Of a DNA stretch of 40,642 nt, positions 15,216-23,199 are shown one piece after another. The notes under the pieces are model-generated. The model had not been told where the DNA came from. It was given only the letters and a program-made list of their open reading frames with translations, and ran no database searches. Numbering within the stretch: position 1 is the first letter of the stretch; each line of letters opens with the position of its first letter. The stretch is taken from assembly GCA_002376325.1 (NCBI GenBank), contig DFMR01000076.1, positions 1 to 40,642 on the forward strand, written 5' to 3'. Position numbers and translations under genes: made by a program. The stretch is from Proteobacteria bacterium UBA3588. Lineage in GTDB: Bacteria > Pseudomonadota > Gammaproteobacteria > Thiohalomonadales > Thiohalomonadaceae.

Positions 15216-16691
15216 ATGCTACTGTTGCTGCCCTTTGACCGACGTGTCGACTGGAAACGACCGCCGCTCATCACCCTCGGGCTGATCCTGATCAATTGCT
15301 TCGTCTACTTCGTCCTCCAGGCACCCGACAGCGCCAAACTGGCGACCGCCTACCATTACTATCACGATAGCGACCTCCCCACGATAGAGTTTCCCCTCTA
15401 TCGCGATTTTCTGCGTCGGCACGGCCGCATGGACGAGTTGCGGCAATTCCAATCGGAATACCAGGTGGAGCAGGGAGCGATCCGTTATCGGATCCCTTGG
15501 CTGCCGCAGCGCCTGGACACCGATTACGATTTCATCACCGCACTGCGCGCCGGGAAGCTGCTCAGCGCTAAAGACCCGCGCTATCCCGAATGGCAACAGC
15601 AGCGTGAACGTTATGACGGGCTATTGAACGCGACGGTAATTCAACGCTATTCGTTGCGCCCGGCATTGAAATCCCTCGGTACCATGATCAGCAGCATGTT
15701 CCTGCACGCCAGCGTCATGCACCTAGTCGGCAACATGGTGTTTCTGTTCATCGTCGGTTTCGTGGTGGAGACGATACTCGGTCGACGCTGGTATCTCGCC
15801 GTCTACCTGCTGGCGGGATTGGCATCGGCGGGGCTCGACGTGGCCATGCGCCCCCATGACCTCAACTACCACCTCGGCGCCTCCGGCGCCATCTCCGGCA
15901 TCATGGGCGCCTACGCGGTACTGTTCGGCCTGCGCAAGATCGCCTTTTTCTACAACATCCTGTTTTGGTTCGACCGGATAACCGCGCCGGCGATCATCAT
16001 GCTGCCGTTGTGGCTTGCCGACGAGGCGTTGCAGCTGCTGCTGGATACCGCCAGTCACGTTAATTATCTGGCCCATATCGGCGGGATGGTGGGAGGCTCG
16101 ATACTGACCTGGGGCGCCAGACACTACGACAAACAGCTCGATGTTGCCTATATCGAGGAACCGCAACGAGACCGGCATCGCCGCGAGCAGCTGGACCGGG
16201 CGTTGCAGCTGTTGGCGCAACTGAAACCCGAACAGGCCAAGCCGGTTCTGACAAAGCTGTTGCTTGATGCACCCGGCGACACCGAGTTGCTGACGCATCT
16301 CTATCACGCCAGCCGCTTTGATCCGGCGGCGGAGGATTACCATCGCTATGCGCGCCAACTGCTGCTGTCGCAACAGCTTTCATTGAACGAACGGCTGCGT
16401 CTGCTGGAGGAGTACAGCCGCTTGGCAAAACCCGGCCCGCGACTGGCGAGCGAGGACGCACTCAAGCTGGCGCAGCTGTTCCTTGCCGGCGGCAAGATCG
16501 AGACCGCGGAGCGGTTGACGGTGGCGCTACTAAGGCGCGACCAGCATCATCCGGCGCTGCCGGCGTTGCTGCTGCGCGTCGCGAAAGTGACCGAAAAAAA
16601 CCGCGCCGCCACCTACCTGAAGTTTATTATCAATCACTTTCCCGCATCGGCCGAAGCGCGCACTGCACGCGCGCTGTTGCAGCTCGACTAG
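15216..16691 (+). CDS. Rhomboid-family intramembrane serine protease with long C-terminal TPR-like tail
   Basis: A 491-residue membrane protein. The catalytic dyad is visible: Ser223 in HLGASGAISGIMGAY and His287 in HVNYLAHIGGMVGGS. The usual oxyanion/His-Asn motif is also there (HASVMHLVGNMVF, His164, His169, Asn173). About 120 residues lie between the first membrane helix (about 17-34) and the core, forming an unusual extra-membrane insertion. After residue 300 a soluble helical tail of about 190 residues shows TPR-like helix pairs (LLAQLKPEQAKPVLTKLLLD, LKLAQLFLAGGKIETAERLT). The substrate is unknown. Its 3' end overlaps the convergent zinc-finger/TPR gene by 4 bases. Confidence 0.9.
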   Translation: MLLLLPFDRRVDWKRPPLITLGLILINCFVYFVLQAPDSAKLATAYHYYHDSDLPTIEFPLYRDFLRRHGRMDELRQFQSEYQVEQGAIRYRIPWLPQRLDTDYDFITALRAGKLLSAKDPRYPEWQQQRERYDGLLNATVIQRYSLRPALKSLGTMISSMFLHASVMHLVGNMVFLFIVGFVVETILGRRWYLAVYLLAGLASAGLDVAMRPHDLNYHLGASGAISGIMGAYAVLFGLRKIAFFYNILFWFDRITAPAIIMLPLWLADEALQLLLDTASHVNYLAHIGGMVGGSILTWGARHYDKQLDVAYIEEPQRDRHRREQLDRALQLLAQLKPEQAKPVLTKLLLDAPGDTELLTHLYHASRFDPAAEDYHRYARQLLLSQQLSLNERLRLLEEYSRLAKPGPRLASEDALKLAQLFLAGGKIETAERLTVALLRRDQHHPALPALLLRVAKVTEKNRAATYLKFIINHFPASAEARTARALLQLD

Positions 16692-18217
16692 GTGCTGGCG
16701 CCCTTGACGCTCAGCAGCGCTTCCACTGTCGCGAGATATTGATCGACCTGGGCGGCGATGGGGTCATCGGGATAGCGCTGCCGCAGCAGCTGCAGAATCG
16801 GCAGCGCCTTTTCTTCCTGATTCAGCCCTTCGCTCAACGTCCGCGCCACCAACAGGTAAAGGCGCGGGATATCAGGGTGGTTGGGGTATGCCCGATGGAA
16901 ACCATTGGCCAACTGCACCAACAACGGGTACTCGCCGACGCCGAACATCGTTTCGGCCAACGGGTAGACCTGATTGGGTGAGTCGAGCTTGAAATCGGAA
17001 TCGGCTCGCTTGCAGTCACGATACACCTTGACCGCCTTGGCCCGGTCGGCGCTCTGCAACAACATCCCGATATATTCGGCACCATGACCGGTCAGGCGCG
17101 GCACATCACCGCTCAGCGCCAGCAGGCCGTGAAAGCGATCGTGCAACACCCTATCCTGGCGATGCAGCAGCACCCGCTTGCGTAGTCGCGAGATCGCCTG
17201 CTCCACCCGTCCTTCCTTGATCAATGCCTCGATATCCCCAAGCAGGGGATGTTCACGTGCCTTGGCAGCGGATGACTCCGCGATCGACTCCGTATCCTCA
17301 TCGACTTCCAATCCCAGACGGCGGTGATTCTGAAACAGGACGTAGCCCATCATGCTGAACATCACCAGCGTGAAATACCCGTTGGCAAAAATGGAGACGG
17401 GGATCACCAGATGGAACATCTTGCTTTCGAAGGATTCCTTTATCCGCCGCGCTTCCATGGGATCGACCGCGCGTGGGTCCTCCTTCTGCAGCGCGAAGTA
17501 TTCGCCGCCGACGGACTTAACCATATAGCGCTGAATCATCGCCGGACCGCTGGAGAGAACGCCCAGCATGAAAAACAGCGCCAGATAGGGGACGCCGATG
17601 CGTTTGATGATGCCGAATAGTATGGTTGGATCGACAGCGCTGGCGAAGCGGCGCTCAATGGCCAGCGCCATTACGCTGGCGGGAATACTCAGTATCATAG
17701 CGACATAATAAATTGACGCTGCGACCGTACCGAGAAATACACGAACGAAACCCAGCACGACAAACAAGAGCACGAAGACGAAGAACTGCTTCACTGCCAG
17801 CTCCATCCCCTCGCCGGCCAATCCCTGCGTCAGCGTCGGTGCATGCTCGTGGCCGCGCGCCAACCGGGTAAGCGTGGCGTAGGCGAATTTGTAAAACATC
17901 AGCATCAGCAGCAGCTGCACCAACCACGCACTGAACATGCGATAACCGACAAGCATGCTCACCAAAGTGGTAGCGGCCAACAGGGCAAATGGATGCAACT
18001 GAAACGGCAGGAGGAAGAAGCGCGGCAGACGATTCCAGAATGGCGGCGCCGATTGGCCGTCACCGATCTCGACAGCGGGCCGCTGACATAGCGGACAGGC
18101 CGGCTCGCCATCCGGCTCGTCTTGCGCAAGGCAGGAGGAACAGAAATTGATGTGGCAGTGATCGCATCTCCACGTGGCTACGCGCTGGGGGTGATATTTG
18201 CAAAAATTCTGTGCCAT
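16688..18217 (-). CDS. Membrane protein with N-terminal B-box-like zinc finger and C-terminal TPR region
   Basis: A 509-residue protein of unknown function. The N-terminus has Cys/His spacing typical of a B-box-like zinc ribbon (C6-KYH, RCDHCHINFCSSC at about 18-30, then CPLCQ at about 41-45). Several hydrophobic segments follow between about 75 and 300 (for example FALLAATTLVSMLVGYRMF and QFFVFVLLFVVLGFVRVFLG). The last 180 residues are helical and TPR-like (LIKEGRVEQAISRLRKRVLL, LPILQLLRQRYPDDPIA). The rhomboid gene facing it also ends in TPR-like repeats, so the two may work in one complex; this is inference. It is read in the same direction as pilU, which ends... upstream across a 63-base gap with no clear terminator. 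Confidence 0.75.
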   Translation of the reverse strand: MAQNFCKYHPQRVATWRCDHCHINFCSSCLAQDEPDGEPACPLCQRPAVEIGDGQSAPPFWNRLPRFFLLPFQLHPFALLAATTLVSMLVGYRMFSAWLVQLLLMLMFYKFAYATLTRLARGHEHAPTLTQGLAGEGMELAVKQFFVFVLLFVVLGFVRVFLGTVAASIYYVAMILSIPASVMALAIERRFASAVDPTILFGIIKRIGVPYLALFFMLGVLSSGPAMIQRYMVKSVGGEYFALQKEDPRAVDPMEARRIKESFESKMFHLVIPVSIFANGYFTLVMFSMMGYVLFQNHRRLGLEVDEDTESIAESSAAKAREHPLLGDIEALIKEGRVEQAISRLRKRVLLHRQDRVLHDRFHGLLALSGDVPRLTGHGAEYIGMLLQSADRAKAVKVYRDCKRADSDFKLDSPNQVYPLAETMFGVGEYPLLVQLANGFHRAYPNHPDIPRLYLLVARTLSEGLNQEEKALPILQLLRQRYPDDPIAAQVDQYLATVEALLSVKGAST

Positions 18218-18280
18218 GAGTGCTGCGTGCCCCTTGCGTCGACGACGTTGTACCGCCAGGCGGATCGAGCGCCAGCGACA

Positions 18281-19438
18281 TCAATAGCGCGGCGCATGGC
18301 CGGCCGGCGTCGTGTCTTCGTCGGTCGACTCGAGGCTGAGACCACCCAGGCCGGCAGTGAGATCATCCGCCGTCTCCGCCTTGCCGAGTTTGATCATGAG
18401 CCGGACCTCATTTGTCGAGTCGGCATTGCGCAAAGCATCTTCCACCGTGATGTGTCCGTCGCGATAGAGTTCGTACAAGGCTTGGTCGAAGGTCTTCATT
18501 CCCTGCTGTCCGCCCTTCTTCATCTGCTCCTTGATCATGTGGACCTCGCCCTTGAGGATCAGGTCCGCAATGAGCGGCGTATTGATCAATATCTCGACCG
18601 CCACTCGCCGACCCTGGCCGTCGGCGCGCGGCACCAGCCGCTGGGCGACGACTGCCTTGAGATTCAGCGACAGATCCATCAGCAACTGCGACCGCCGATC
18701 CTCCGGGAAAAAGTTGATGATGCGATCCATCGCCTGATTGGCGTTGGTGGCATGCAGCGTCGCCAAGCAGAGATGTCCCGTTTCGGCGAAGGCAATGGCA
18801 TGCTCCATGGTCTCGCGGTGACGAATCTCACCGATCAAAATAACATCGGGGGCCTGGCGCAGCGTATTGACCAACGCCTCCTCGAAACTGTCGGTATCGA
18901 TGCCGACCTCGCGCTGGGTAACGATGCAGCCGGCATGTTGATGCACGTACTCGATCGGGTCTTCCACGGTAATGATGTGACCATGGCTGTTCTTGTTGCG
19001 GTAATCCACCATTGAGGCCAGCGACGTAGATTTACCGGAACCGGTGCCGCCGACGAACAGCACGATACCGCGCCTGGTCATGGCCAGGTCGGCCAGGATC
19101 GGCGGCAGATTGAGATCCTCGAAAGTCGGGATCTTGGTTTCAATCTTACGCAACACCATGCCGGCCTGGTTACGTTGCTGGAACACGTTGACGCGGAAAC
19201 GGCCGATACCCGAGCGCGACAACGCAAAGTTGCACTCATGGGAACGGTTGAAGGTTTCCTTCTGCTCGTCGTTCATGATGCCGAACACGATCTGCCGCGC
19301 CTGATCGGGCGTCAGGCTGCCTTTGACCACGGGGGTAATCTGGCCGTTAATCTTCATGCTCGGCGGAACGCCGGCGGTGATAAAAAGGTCTGATGCGTTC
19401 TTATGCACCATCAGTTTAAGCAGCTGATCGAATTCCAT
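18281..19438 (-). CDS. pilU: PilU, PilT-like accessory pilus retraction ATPase
   Basis: A 385-residue hexameric secretion-type ATPase that assists PilT in pulling type IV pili. It begins MEFDQLLKLMVHKNASDLFI, close to known PilU. Walker A is GGTGSGKSTSLASM (about residues 128-141), the Asp box is TVEDPIEYVHQ, Walker B is DVILIGEIRHRETME and the His box is ETGHLCLATLHATNANQAMD. Compared with PilT it has the longer C-terminal tail of about 30 residues after MIKLGKAETADD that PilU proteins carry. It begins 17 bases after the pilT stop, so pilT-pilU is an operon. Confidence 0.96.
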   Translation of the reverse strand: MEFDQLLKLMVHKNASDLFITAGVPPSMKINGQITPVVKGSLTPDQARQIVFGIMNDEQKETFNRSHECNFALSRSGIGRFRVNVFQQRNQAGMVLRKIETKIPTFEDLNLPPILADLAMTRRGIVLFVGGTGSGKSTSLASMVDYRNKNSHGHIITVEDPIEYVHQHAGCIVTQREVGIDTDSFEEALVNTLRQAPDVILIGEIRHRETMEHAIAFAETGHLCLATLHATNANQAMDRIINFFPEDRRSQLLMDLSLNLKAVVAQRLVPRADGQGRRVAVEILINTPLIADLILKGEVHMIKEQMKKGGQQGMKTFDQALYELYRDGHITVEDALRNADSTNEVRLMIKLGKAETADDLTAGLGGLSLESTDEDTTPAGHAPRY

Positions 19439-19455
19439 CCCGGTCTCTCCCGCGA

Positions 19456-20493
19456 TTACTTGAAGGCGTCCTTATTGGCGGCACGGATAGCCGCCTCCTG
19501 CTTGCTCACGACGCCACGCTGCACCAATTCCGCCAGATTCTGATCCAGCGTCTGCATGCCGAACTGCTGTCCGGTCTGGATCGCGGAGTACATCTGCGCC
19601 ACCTTGGCCTCGCGTATCAGGTTACGGATGGCCGGCGTGCCGAGCATGATCTCGTGGGCCGCGACACGTCCGCCACCCACCTTCTTCATCAGGGTCTGCG
19701 AAATAACGGCGCGCAGCGACTCCGACAACATCGAGCGCACCATATCCTTTTCCGCAGCCGGGAACACGTCGATGATGCGGTCGATGGTCTTGGCGGCGGA
19801 ACTGGTGTGCAGCGTACCGAACACCAGGTGGCCGGTCTCGGCGGCGGTCAGCGCCAGGCGGATGGTCTCCAGGTCGCGCAGCTCGCCGACCAGGATGATA
19901 TCCGGATCCTCACGCAGCGCCGAGCGCAACGCCTCGGTGAAACCCAGCGTGTCGCGGTGCACCTCGCGCTGATTGATCAGGCACTTTTTCGATTCGTGCA
20001 CGAATTCGATGGGGTCCTCGATGGTGAGGATATGGCCATATTCGCTATTGTTCTTGTAGTCGATCATCGCCGCCAGGGTGGTCGATTTGCCGGAGCCGGT
20101 GGGTCCGGTCACCAGTACGATGCCGCGCGGATTGTCGGAGATGTCTTTGAAAATGGCAGGACAGTTGAGATCTTCCAAGCTCAGAATCTTGGACGGGATG
20201 GTACGGAACACCGCGCCGGCGCCCCGATTTTGGTTGAACGCATTCACACGAAAACGAGCCAGTCCCTTGATCTCGAACGAGAAGTCTGTTTCCAGGAACT
20301 CCTCAAAGTCCTTGCGCTGTTTGTCGTTCATGATGTCGTAGACCATGCCGTGCACAACCTTGTGTTCCAGCGGCGGCACGTTGATGCGGCGCACGTCGCC
20401 ATCGACACGGATCATGGGCGGCAGACCGGAAGACAGGTGCAAATCCGATGCACCGTTCTTAACGCCGAAAGCCAGAAGTTCGGTAATATCCAT
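19456..20493 (-). CDS. pilT: PilT, twitching motility retraction ATPase
   Basis: A 345-residue retraction motor of the type IV pilus. It begins MDITELLAFGVKNGASDLHL, matching PilT. Walker A is VTGPTGSGKSTTLAAM (about residues 129-144), the Asp box TIEDPIEFVHE, Walker B DIILVGELRDLET, the His box ETGHLVFGTLHTSSAAKTID, and the C-terminal AIRNLIREAK segment (the family AIRNLIRE motif) is intact. The frame is open to 20583, but the ATG at 20493 has a strong AGGTGGGG ribosome site and gives the standard length. The divergent yggS gene starts 83 bases away. With pilGHIJ this covers both control and motor parts of twitching. Confidence 0.97.
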   Translation of the reverse strand: MDITELLAFGVKNGASDLHLSSGLPPMIRVDGDVRRINVPPLEHKVVHGMVYDIMNDKQRKDFEEFLETDFSFEIKGLARFRVNAFNQNRGAGAVFRTIPSKILSLEDLNCPAIFKDISDNPRGIVLVTGPTGSGKSTTLAAMIDYKNNSEYGHILTIEDPIEFVHESKKCLINQREVHRDTLGFTEALRSALREDPDIILVGELRDLETIRLALTAAETGHLVFGTLHTSSAAKTIDRIIDVFPAAEKDMVRSMLSESLRAVISQTLMKKVGGGRVAAHEIMLGTPAIRNLIREAKVAQMYSAIQTGQQFGMQTLDQNLAELVQRGVVSKQEAAIRAANKDAFK

Positions 20494-20576
20494 ACACCCC
20501 CACCTCATAGAATTGTTATTGGACCGGCAGCGGCAAGCGACGGCCGGCGAATGGGGATAAAGTATAACGGGCGCGC

Positions 20577-21287
20577 ATGACACACAACCTTGACACGATT
20601 CACGACCGGCTACAGCGGGTGCGGGCGGCCATCGCGGCGGCGGAATGCCGCTACGGCCGTGTGCCCGGCGCGGTTCGGCTGCTCGCGGTGAGCAAGACCC
20701 ACCCAGCGGAGGCGCTGCGCGAAGCCGCCGCGGCCGGGCAGGACTGTTTCGGCGAGAGCTATCTGCAGGAGGCGCTGCCCAAGATCGAGCTGCTGCACGA
20801 CCTGGGTCTGGAGTGGCACTTCATCGGCCCGATTCAGAGCAACAAGACGCGTCCCATCGCCGAACGCTTCCACTGGGTACATAGCGTAGACCGCCTCAAG
20901 ATAGCCCAACGCCTGTCCCGGCAGCGGCCGCCGGAGCTACCCGCGCTCAACGTCTGCCTGCAGGTGAATGTCAGCGGCGAAGCGAGCAAAGCGGGCTGCC
21001 CACCGGAGACCTTGCCGGCACTGGCGCGGGAGGTGGCGGCGCTGCCGCGGCTGCGCCTGCGCGGACTGATGGCAATTCCTGCGGCGGCGACCGATTTGGA
21101 ACGGCAACGCCTGCCGTTTCGATCGCTGCGCCTAGCACTGGAGGCATTGAACGACGCCGGACTGGCGCTCGATACGCTATCGATGGGGATGTCCGACGAT
21201 CTGGAGGCCGCCATCGCCGAAGGGGCGACTCTGGTGAGGGTGGGCAGCGCCATTTTCGGCAGTCGACCGAGGAAGGGAGCGCCCTGA
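20577..21287 (+). CDS. yggS: YggS/PLPBP family PLP homeostasis protein
   Basis: A 236-residue single-domain, alanine-racemase-fold protein that binds pyridoxal phosphate and keeps the free PLP pool and amino/keto acid balance. The PLP lysine is in LLAVSKTHPAEAL (about residue 37). Other family marks are FGESYLQEALPKIELL, WHFIGPIQSNKTRPI, VCLQVNVSGEASKAGC, LRLRGLMAIP, LSMGMSDDLEAAIAEGATLV and VRVGSAIFG. The conserved neighbour proC follows at 75 bases, a pairing known across proteobacteria. The ATG at 20577 lacks a good ribosome site. A TATAAC lies only 8 bases before it, so the promoter is unclear. Confidence 0.95.
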   Translation: MTHNLDTIHDRLQRVRAAIAAAECRYGRVPGAVRLLAVSKTHPAEALREAAAAGQDCFGESYLQEALPKIELLHDLGLEWHFIGPIQSNKTRPIAERFHWVHSVDRLKIAQRLSRQRPPELPALNVCLQVNVSGEASKAGCPPETLPALAREVAALPRLRLRGLMAIPAAATDLERQRLPFRSLRLALEALNDAGLALDTLSMGMSDDLEAAIAEGATLVRVGSAIFGSRPRKGAP

Positions 21288-21295
21288 CGACGGGG

Positions 21296-21357
21296 CCCTG
21301 GCATGACGCCGGGCATACCGTTATTCTTGTAAGGTTCTATTCGGCACATTGCCAGGG
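21296..21357 (+). repeat. inverted repeat in the proC leader
   Basis: CCCTGGCA (21296-21303) and TGCCAGGG (21350-21357) are perfect reverse complements separated by 46 bases. The right arm contains the AGGG that should be the proC ribosome site, 5 bases before ATG 21363, so pairing could hide it. Confidence 0.4.
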
Positions 21358-21362
21358 TATTC

Positions 21363-22190
21363 ATGAAAGACGCAACAATCGGTTTTATCGGCGGCGGCAA
21401 CATGGCCGGCAGCCTGATCGGCGGACTCATCGCAGACCACGTCGATCCGGGGCGCATCTGGGTGTCGGAGCCCGACGGTGGGCGCCTGCGCCAGTTGGCC
21501 GACACGTTCGGCGTCAATACCACCGGCAACAACGCCGAACTGGTCGCCGCCGTGGACACCGTAGTGCTGGCGGTCAAGCCCCAGTCGATGAAGGAGGTCT
21601 GCGCCGCTCTGGCCGATGCCGTGCAGACCAAGCGCCCGCTGCTCATCTCTGTCGCGGCGGGCATCCGCATCGACGCCATCCAGCGTTGGCTCGGCGCCAA
21701 CCCGGCGATCGTGCGCGCCATGCCCAACACGCCGGCACTGGTACAGTGCGGTGCCACCGCGCTCTGCGCATCGCCGCAGGTGAACAACGCCCAGCGAGAA
21801 ACGGCCGAAGGGATCATGCGCGCCGTCGGCCTCGCCCTTTGGCTGGAGCAAGAGGAGCAGATGGACGCGGTCACCGCCCTCTCCGGCAGCGGTCCTGCCT
21901 ACTTCTTCCTGGTGATGGAGGCGATGGAAAAGGCCGGCCTGGCGCTCGGGCTGACGCGTGACACGGCCCGCCTGCTCACCCTGCAAACCGCCTTTGGCGC
22001 GGCCAAGGTGGCCCTGGAAAGCCGCGAGGAGATGGCCCTTCTGCGCCAGCGAGTCACTTCGCCCGGCGGCACTACCGAACGCGCCGTCGGCATCCTGCAG
22101 CAGGGCGGGCTGGAGACGCTGTTCGCCCAGGCACTGACCGGCGCACGTGATCGCTCCCGCGAATTGGCGGAATTGCTTGGAGAACAATAG
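21363..22190 (+). CDS. proC: Pyrroline-5-carboxylate reductase
   Basis: Last step of proline synthesis: NAD(P)H reduction of 1-pyrroline-5-carboxylate. At 275 residues the size is normal. It has the N-terminal Rossmann motif IGFIGGGNMAGSLIGGL (about residues 6-22), VLAVKPQSMKEV, VRAMPNTPALVQCGATAL and the C-terminal ProC signature from SGSGPAYFFLVMEAMEKAG to RQRVTSPGGTTERAV. It is directly followed by yggT (stop and start adjacent), forming yggS-proC-yggT-yggU. This order is the same as in Pseudomonas and E. coli relatives. Confidence 0.97.
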   Translation: MKDATIGFIGGGNMAGSLIGGLIADHVDPGRIWVSEPDGGRLRQLADTFGVNTTGNNAELVAAVDTVVLAVKPQSMKEVCAALADAVQTKRPLLISVAAGIRIDAIQRWLGANPAIVRAMPNTPALVQCGATALCASPQVNNAQRETAEGIMRAVGLALWLEQEEQMDAVTALSGSGPAYFFLVMEAMEKAGLALGLTRDTARLLTLQTAFGAAKVALESREEMALLRQRVTSPGGTTERAVGILQQGGLETLFAQALTGARDRSRELAELLGEQ

Positions 22191-22772
22191 ATGGGCAGCT
22201 CCTATTTCACCTCACCGCTGACCTTCCTGGTCTCCACCCTGTTCACCCTTTACATCCTGGTGCTGATGCTGCGCTTCCTGCTGCAGTTGACGCGCGCAGA
22301 CTTCTACAACCCCTTGTCCCAGTTCATCGTCAAGGCAACCAGCCCGGTGTTGCGCCCGCTGCGCCGCATCATCCCCGGCTGGGGAGGCATCGACATGGCC
22401 TCGCTGGTGGCGATACTGGTGCTGCAGATGGTTTCGGTGTGGCTGGTGCTGCTGCTGACGCATCGTCCGGTCGGGATCGGCGGGCTGCTGCTCATTTCCG
22501 TGGCGCAACTGGTGGACCTGGTCTTCAGCATCTATATCTGGGGCATCGTAATCCTTGCGGTACTCAGCTGGATCAACCCCGGCGTCTACAACCCGATGAC
22601 CAACGTACTCTACAGCCTGACGGAACCGCTGCTGCGCCCAGTACGGCGCGTACTGCCGCCGATGGGCGGTTTCGACCTGTCGCCGTTGGTGGTGATCCTC
22701 GGCCTGCAGGTGATACGCATGCTGGTCATGCCACTGTTCGGCTACGCCGGCGCCTCCCTGTTTTCCCTCTAA
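22191..22772 (+). CDS. yggT: YggT family membrane protein
   Basis: A 193-residue inner-membrane protein with two YGGT repeats of about 80 residues. Each has a hydrophobic helix, then an NPLSQFIVKATSPVLRPLRR / NPMTNVLYSLTEPLLRPVRR loop, then another helix. The family is tied to osmotic or septum/cell-shape functions in different bacteria, but the molecular role is not settled. The start at 22191 follows the proC stop without a gap, so the two are translationally coupled. The protein ends 5 bases before the yggU start. Confidence 0.93.
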   Translation: MGSSYFTSPLTFLVSTLFTLYILVLMLRFLLQLTRADFYNPLSQFIVKATSPVLRPLRRIIPGWGGIDMASLVAILVLQMVSVWLVLLLTHRPVGIGGLLLISVAQLVDLVFSIYIWGIVILAVLSWINPGVYNPMTNVLYSLTEPLLRPVRRVLPPMGGFDLSPLVVILGLQVIRMLVMPLFGYAGASLFSL

Positions 22773-22777
22773 TTTCG

Positions 22778-23074
22778 GTGGCGGCCTGGTACCAGTGGCA
22801 AGGAGAGGATCTGATCCTCCTCCTGCGTGTGCAGCCGCGCGCCAGCCGTGACGAGATCGTCGGCCCGCACGGCGGCGCCCTGAAGGTGCGCATCACCGCC
22901 CCCCCGGTCGATGGGCAGGCCAATGTGCACTTGGTAAAATTCATCGCGGCTACCTTCGGTGTGGCTCGCGGCAACGTCGAGTTGCTGGCCGGCGACAGCG
23001 GCCGTAACAAACGAATGCGTATCCACTCCCCCCGTCTTTTGCCTCCCGGCGCCGAGATAGCCTCTGCAAAATGA
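22778..23074 (+). CDS. yggU: YggU/DUF167 family protein
   Basis: A 98-residue small soluble protein with the DUF167 marks: LRVQPRASRDEIVGPHGGAL (about residues 15-34), VRITAPPVDGQANVHLVKFI (about 36-55) and VELLAGDSGRNKRMRI. No function is established. I take the GTG at 22778 as the start, because no ATG occurs near it in frame and it follows the yggT stop by 5 bases, which suggests coupling. It ends the yggS operon. The next 125 bases are unusually AT-rich and hold a promoter candidate. Confidence 0.9.
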   Translation: MAAWYQWQGEDLILLLRVQPRASRDEIVGPHGGALKVRITAPPVDGQANVHLVKFIAATFGVARGNVELLAGDSGRNKRMRIHSPRLLPPGAEIASAK

Positions 23075-23085
23075 GAAAAGAGTCC

Positions 23086-23113
23086 TTGTGAATATTAAAA
23101 TTTTCAATATATT
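23086..23113 (+). promoter_or_regulatory. candidate promoter of the dynamin-like gene
   Basis: TTGTGA (23086-23091), a 16-base spacer and TATATT (23108-23113) lie in a strongly AT-rich stretch (about 23085-23145) that stands out in this GC-rich window. The start codon is about 87 bases further on. Confidence 0.45.
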
Positions 23114-23199
23114 AGTTACATTAGGCGGTTAAATTAGGTGCCCCGCCCGGCCATGGTTTGAGTGAGGGGTGGGGGCCATAACATGGATAGAACTGACTC

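Noticed and set aside
20563..20577. TATAAC 8 bases before yggS as a promoter for a leaderless message
   Set aside because: No -35 or extended -10 supports it; kept only as a remark.
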